Source of the DNA: JBAZOY01 sp041648505
GTDB lineage: Bacteria; Desulfobacterota; Syntrophia; Syntrophales; CG2-30-49-12
Direction: 5' to 3'
Assembly (NCBI GenBank): GCA_041648505.1
Contig: JBAZOY010000058.1
Span: 1-14,888, forward strand
DNA: 14,888 nt
The notes under the pieces are model-generated. The model was not told the DNA's origin. It saw only the letters and a list, made by a program, of their open reading frames with translations, and ran no database searches. The stretch's first letter is position 1. Each line of letters begins with the position of its first letter. A program made the position numbers and the translations under genes. This document shows positions 11,922-14,888 of the stretch, in pieces.

Positions 11922-14888
11922 TTAATTAACCGCTATAAGTGTTACGAGACCATTTTTCACGGTAACCGTTTTACCATCAACAGTCGTAAACGAACCTGTT
12001 GCTCCTACCGTCCCATCAACTGATTTATAATTAGTTGTTGGTATAAAATATGGTGAAGTTACAGTTCCGGTGAACGTTGGGGATGCCAATGGAGCTTTTG
12101 CATTTAACTGTGTTTGGATAGATGAAGTTGCATCTAAATATGTATGTCCGTGTGATGCCGTTGCAAATGAAGAAGAACTATATCCCGAATTACTTACTTT
12201 ACTACCAACCAGATCGTACGCTAAAAAGTTTCCATCAACAAAGCCTACCATAGCAGTACCAGTCCCGCCTTTGCTAATAGGTAAGACAGAAAAGGATGCT
12301 TCTTTTCCGTTTAACTGTGTTTGAATAGCCGAAGTAACCCCACTAACATAATTTAATTCTGTACCTGTGGGAAGCACTGAAACTGCGCCCAAAGTAAATG
12401 GAGTAGGAATTGTTACAGTCCCGGTAAATGTAGGCGAAGCAAGAGCGGCTTTAGCGTTTAGTTGTGTTTGAATTGAACTTGTTGCATCTAAATATCCAAG
12501 AGTAATATTACTAATCGATGAGATTGTAACATACCCATTTATATCCGACAACAAAACTTTATTAGCTGTTACTGCCGGTAAATCACTCATTGCTAAAAGT
12601 CGAGGCGTAAATGAAGTTCCGTCTCCTACTAAAGTATACCCGCTTGTTGGAGCTATGTCATTTACCTCTGTTATTTGCCCTGAATTATTAACAACAAATT
12701 GTGGTGTCGCCGGATTACTTGAACCAACTTTTAATCCCTCTTGAATAACAACGTCCGCATAATTAAAATTATAATATCCGCTTGCCCCTGTAGATATATT
12801 AAAGTTAAAATGTTTCGCATCAATACTCCACTGGTTATTGGCAACACTTAACGTTGCTACTTTTGACGTGTCGTCATAAAAACTTATATTGTCACCAAAG
12901 CTAATGGAAATTCTTTTTCCACTCGCAGCGGTTTGTAATGACCCGCCCGTGATAGTTGCTCCTGTAATAGTAGAACCCGAATTAATCGAACCTGTAACAT
13001 TCACCGCTGTAAATGTTGCGCTATCCGCCGTAAGATAACCATTTGTATTTAATCCAAATTTTTGTACAGCTGCTCCATTGTAACCAAAAATCCCGGATGA
13101 GTTCATCGTTACGTGTGCAACCGTTCCAGCATTTTGAATAGTCGCTCCTGTTGCCGTCATAATCCCTAAACTATCAACTACAAATTTAGGCGCACTTGAA
13201 CCGCCGAGTTTTATCATACCGCCAACTAAATCATAATAACTACCTTTACTTGTTGACCAATTATTTGATTGTATAGTTCCGCTTCTTATTTTATCACCGG
13301 AAATAGTTGTAGTGTTATTATTAACATCTGCCGCTCCGCCACCGGCGGCGATTCTCCCGGTAGGATTATAACCGCTCGAAAAGGTAGTTGTCCCATCTAT
13401 TTTAATATGTTTAGCGTCAATAGTTATTGTGGAATCAGTGAGATTAATTTTACTTGCAATTGTAGTTCCATTATAATCAGTAGACGAAACTTTAAGAGTA
13501 ATATTAGTTGCACTTGTATTTATTTCTCCACGATGAACCGTGACTGAATCATTTGTTTTAATGGTTCTTGTGGAAAACAAATTAATAGAATCTTTATTAA
13601 GATTAATTGCACTTCGATGCGTTGTCGTGCTATCCTTTAATTTATTTGTTTCAGCAACGGCTAAATTAATATTAGTAGCATTAACATTTAGTTCTCCTCT
13701 ATGAACAGTCAAAGTATCACCATACTTATTGGTTATAGTTGAATCTGCCTTTAATTTTATTCCACTCGCATTTACATTAATCTCTCCTCGATGAGTTGTG
13801 ACGCTATCCTTAACCTTATTTGTCTCTGCAACTGATAAATTAATATCTGAAACGGTTTGAAGTATTCTTGAATTGTGAGAAGTTAATGTGTCCCCTTGTG
13901 TATTATTCACCGAAACAATCGAAACAATACTGTTGCTGTTCACCGTGATAGAAGCTCTGTGTACAGTTATCGAATCATTTGTCTTTATAATATTTTCACT
14001 AAAAATACCAACTGAATCTGAAACAACATTTATCCCGCTTCTATGCACAACAATGGAATCTAACACTTGGTCACGAAGTCCCATTGTGCTATCCCACTTA
14101 GCGACAATTTCTCCCCAACTTACTCCAATTAAAGAATAAAAGTAAATTGTGTTTTGTGAAAGCAAAGAAATTATACTATCATTTTGTGTAATGTTTGTCC
14201 CAACATTAGTCCCGCCAATTACACTCTTAAAACTCGAACCATCGTAAGAAAAATAATTTAGACTATCTGCACCGAACCAGAACCGGTTTGCATAAACACC
14301 ATAACCACTCAACAAAGAGCCGTCCGGCTTTTGTATTCCCGCTAAATTCCCGACTTGCACTTTCATATTTGAAGCAGATTTCCACGCTGCCCAAGAATTT
14401 ATGTTCGCAGTAATTCTTATGTAAGGAGAATTTGGTTCATCGGAATAAACCCCGACCATTCCTTGTCGTGAAAGAACACTATCATTCCCAAGTCTTACAA
14501 ATACATCCCCTTTAGTAATCCTTGCTTTATTTGTGGGCGCACCACTTAGTAATGAGGGATAAACTTTCAATCCATTAACAGAATCAACTTTGAACACTAA
14601 CCTTTTTATTAAGAAATTATTTATGACAATATCACCATTGGCATCGTAAGTCGCTCCACTCATATCAACTCTTTGGCACATTAACATATCACCGTGTTGG
14701 AATGGTGAAATGTTATTTGTACTTGCCGAATCTGTTATAAACCAAAGTGCAGTTGCCGGTAATCTCCAAAAATAATCATTTGTAGTATCGACTTTCGCTG
14801 TGGATGTTACAAGAAGATTTCCATTCTCTCCCCTAATTTGGTTTACAAGAAACTCCAGAGCTTGTAGTGTCCCACGAATGACTATATT
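11922..14888 (-). CDS. Large tail/fibre protein (5' end outside window)
   Basis: The frame is open to the right edge without a stop: 988 residues are visible, starting NIVIRGTLQALEFLVNQIRG. Internal ATGs such as that at 14687 are therefore not the start. Residues 1-210 match by eye the tail proteins of Bacteroidota phages and prophages (PFQHGDMLMCQRV, GDVFVRLGND, RQGMVGVYSDEPNSPYI, GNLAGIQKPDGSLLSGYGVY). About 277-466 hold seven copies of a 28-residue repeat centred on TVHRGEINV. The middle (about 480-700) is Ser/Thr/Gly-rich and beta-like. The C-terminal part carries fibre repeats (SIQTQLNAKAxLASPTFTG, twice in full and once degenerate, with ISKGGTGT between), and the end reads GATGSFTTVDGKTVTVKNGL. 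It probably forms a tail tip or fibre that contacts the host. The stop is TAA at 11922-11924. I cannot tell from this window whether it belongs to a short- or long-tailed virion. Confidence 0.8.
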   Translation of the reverse strand, partial: NIVIRGTLQALEFLVNQIRGENGNLLVTSTAKVDTTNDYFWRLPATALWFITDSASTNNISPFQHGDMLMCQRVDMSGATYDANGDIVINNFLIKRLVFKVDSVNGLKVYPSLLSGAPTNKARITKGDVFVRLGNDSVLSRQGMVGVYSDEPNSPYIRITANINSWAAWKSASNMKVQVGNLAGIQKPDGSLLSGYGVYANRFWFGADSLNYFSYDGSSFKSVIGGTNVGTNITQNDSIISLLSQNTIYFYSLIGVSWGEIVAKWDSTMGLRDQVLDSIVVHRSGINVVSDSVGIFSENIIKTNDSITVHRASITVNSNSIVSIVSVNNTQGDTLTSHNSRILQTVSDINLSVAETNKVKDSVTTHRGEINVNASGIKLKADSTITNKYGDTLTVHRGELNVNATNINLAVAETNKLKDSTTTHRSAINLNKDSINLFSTRTIKTNDSVTVHRGEINTSATNITLKVSSTDYNGTTIASKINLTDSTITIDAKHIKIDGTTTFSSGYNPTGRIAAGGGAADVNNNTTTISGDKIRSGTIQSNNWSTSKGSYYDLVGGMIKLGGSSAPKFVVDSLGIMTATGATIQNAGTVAHVTMNSSGIFGYNGAAVQKFGLNTNGYLTADSATFTAVNVTGSINSGSTITGATITGGSLQTAASGKRISISFGDNISFYDDTSKVATLSVANNQWSIDAKHFNFNISTGASGYYNFNYADVVIQEGLKVGSSNPATPQFVVNNSGQITEVNDIAPTSGYTLVGDGTSFTPRLLAMSDLPAVTANKVLLSDINGYVTISSISNITLGYLDATSSIQTQLNAKAALASPTFTGTVTIPTPFTLGAVSVLPTGTELNYVSGVTSAIQTQLNGKEASFSVLPISKGGTGTAMVGFVDGNFLAYDLVGSKVSNSGYSSSSFATASHGHTYLDATSSIQTQLNAKAPLASPTFTGTVTSPYFIPTTNYKSVDGTVGATGSFTTVDGKTVTVKNGLVTLIAVN
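12051..12494 (-). repeat. SIQTQLNAKA fibre repeats in the C-terminal part of the tail protein
   Basis: Two 28-residue units starting YLDATSSIQTQLNAK (codons from 12494 and from 12140) differ at one residue (Ala/Pro). A third, looser unit starts YVSGVTSAIQTQLNGK at about 12350. The DNA of the two close copies has diverged at many synonymous positions. Such units are common in phage fibre and collar regions. Confidence 0.85.
13491..14060 (-). repeat. 28-residue repeat array (HRGEINV type), seven copies
   Basis: The His of the core (V/T)(T/V)HR, or HN in one copy, recurs at codons beginning about 14045, 13961, 13877, 13793, 13703, 13619 and 13535. Spacing is 28 residues except once, when it is 30. 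Each unit reads roughly DSxTxHRxxINVNxxxINL followed by a variable Lys/Thr/Asn half. Twenty-eight equals four heptads, compatible with a trimeric fibre shaft of coiled-coil or beta type. Confidence 0.85.

Noticed and set aside
11922..14687. Complete 921-residue tail protein starting at the ATG at 14687
   Set aside because: The same frame continues without a stop to the window edge, and the extra 67 residues (IRGTLQALEFLVNQIRG and following) fit the N-terminal part of the same tail family.
1..14888. Diversity-generating retroelement in the fibre genes
   Set aside because: No reverse transcriptase is present, and I saw no template/variable repeat pair differing at adenines; the repeats seen are structural and in frame.

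Overview
The window looks like part of the virion-structure region of a tailed bacteriophage or prophage, about 15 kb, A+T-rich, with every credible gene on the minus strand. In transcription order (right to left) it holds: a large tail/fibre protein whose 5' end lies outside the window (11922-14888); a 69-residue exported helical protein (11700-11909); a glycine/alanine-rich 204-residue protein (11076-11690); a 463-residue helical protein (9685-11076); a 2663-residue giant protein (1694-9685); a 176-residue exported beta-rich protein (1096-1626); and a tail fibre with pentapeptide-like 'NTTGSYNSFLG' repeats whose 3' end is outside the window (1-1077). No tRNA, rRNA, CRISPR array, integrase or insertion sequence was seen. 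Coding density is near total; the longest gap between genes is 67 bases.

The likely host is a member of the Bacteroidota or a relative. The three predicted signal peptides end in Bacteroidota-style 'FAQ' or 'FGQ'. The first and last genes resemble tail proteins of Bacteroidota phages and prophages. One intergenic gap carries a TTTG / TAnnTTTG promoter-like pair. Against this, most starts have a good Shine-Dalgarno sequence, which is uncommon in Bacteroidota, so the host call is tentative.

The core is the trio 204 aa - 463 aa - 2663 aa. Each of its two internal junctions is a one-base TAATG stop/start overlap, so the trio is probably translated as a coupled unit. Size order, position upstream of a tail fibre, and the polyvalent-protein look of the giant suggest a DNA-ejection (internal virion) module like T7 gp14-gp15-gp16 of short-tailed phages. 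The giant protein has a Gly/Ala-rich hydrophobic N-terminus, a charged low-complexity linker, a degenerate zincin-like segment (EETVH in place of HExxH) and a long C-terminal region resembling domains of phage 'large polyvalent proteins'. This assignment rests on architecture and family resemblance read by eye, not on a search.

Three things stand out beyond the gene list. The tetramer CCGG is frequent in the two flanking fibre genes but absent by eye from the 10 kb ejection module, which suggests a mosaic. GATC is nearly absent from the whole window, which suggests restriction avoidance. Three neighbouring genes in a virion module, one of them a tail fibre, encode Sec-type signal peptides, which is hard to reconcile with assembly in the cytoplasm.
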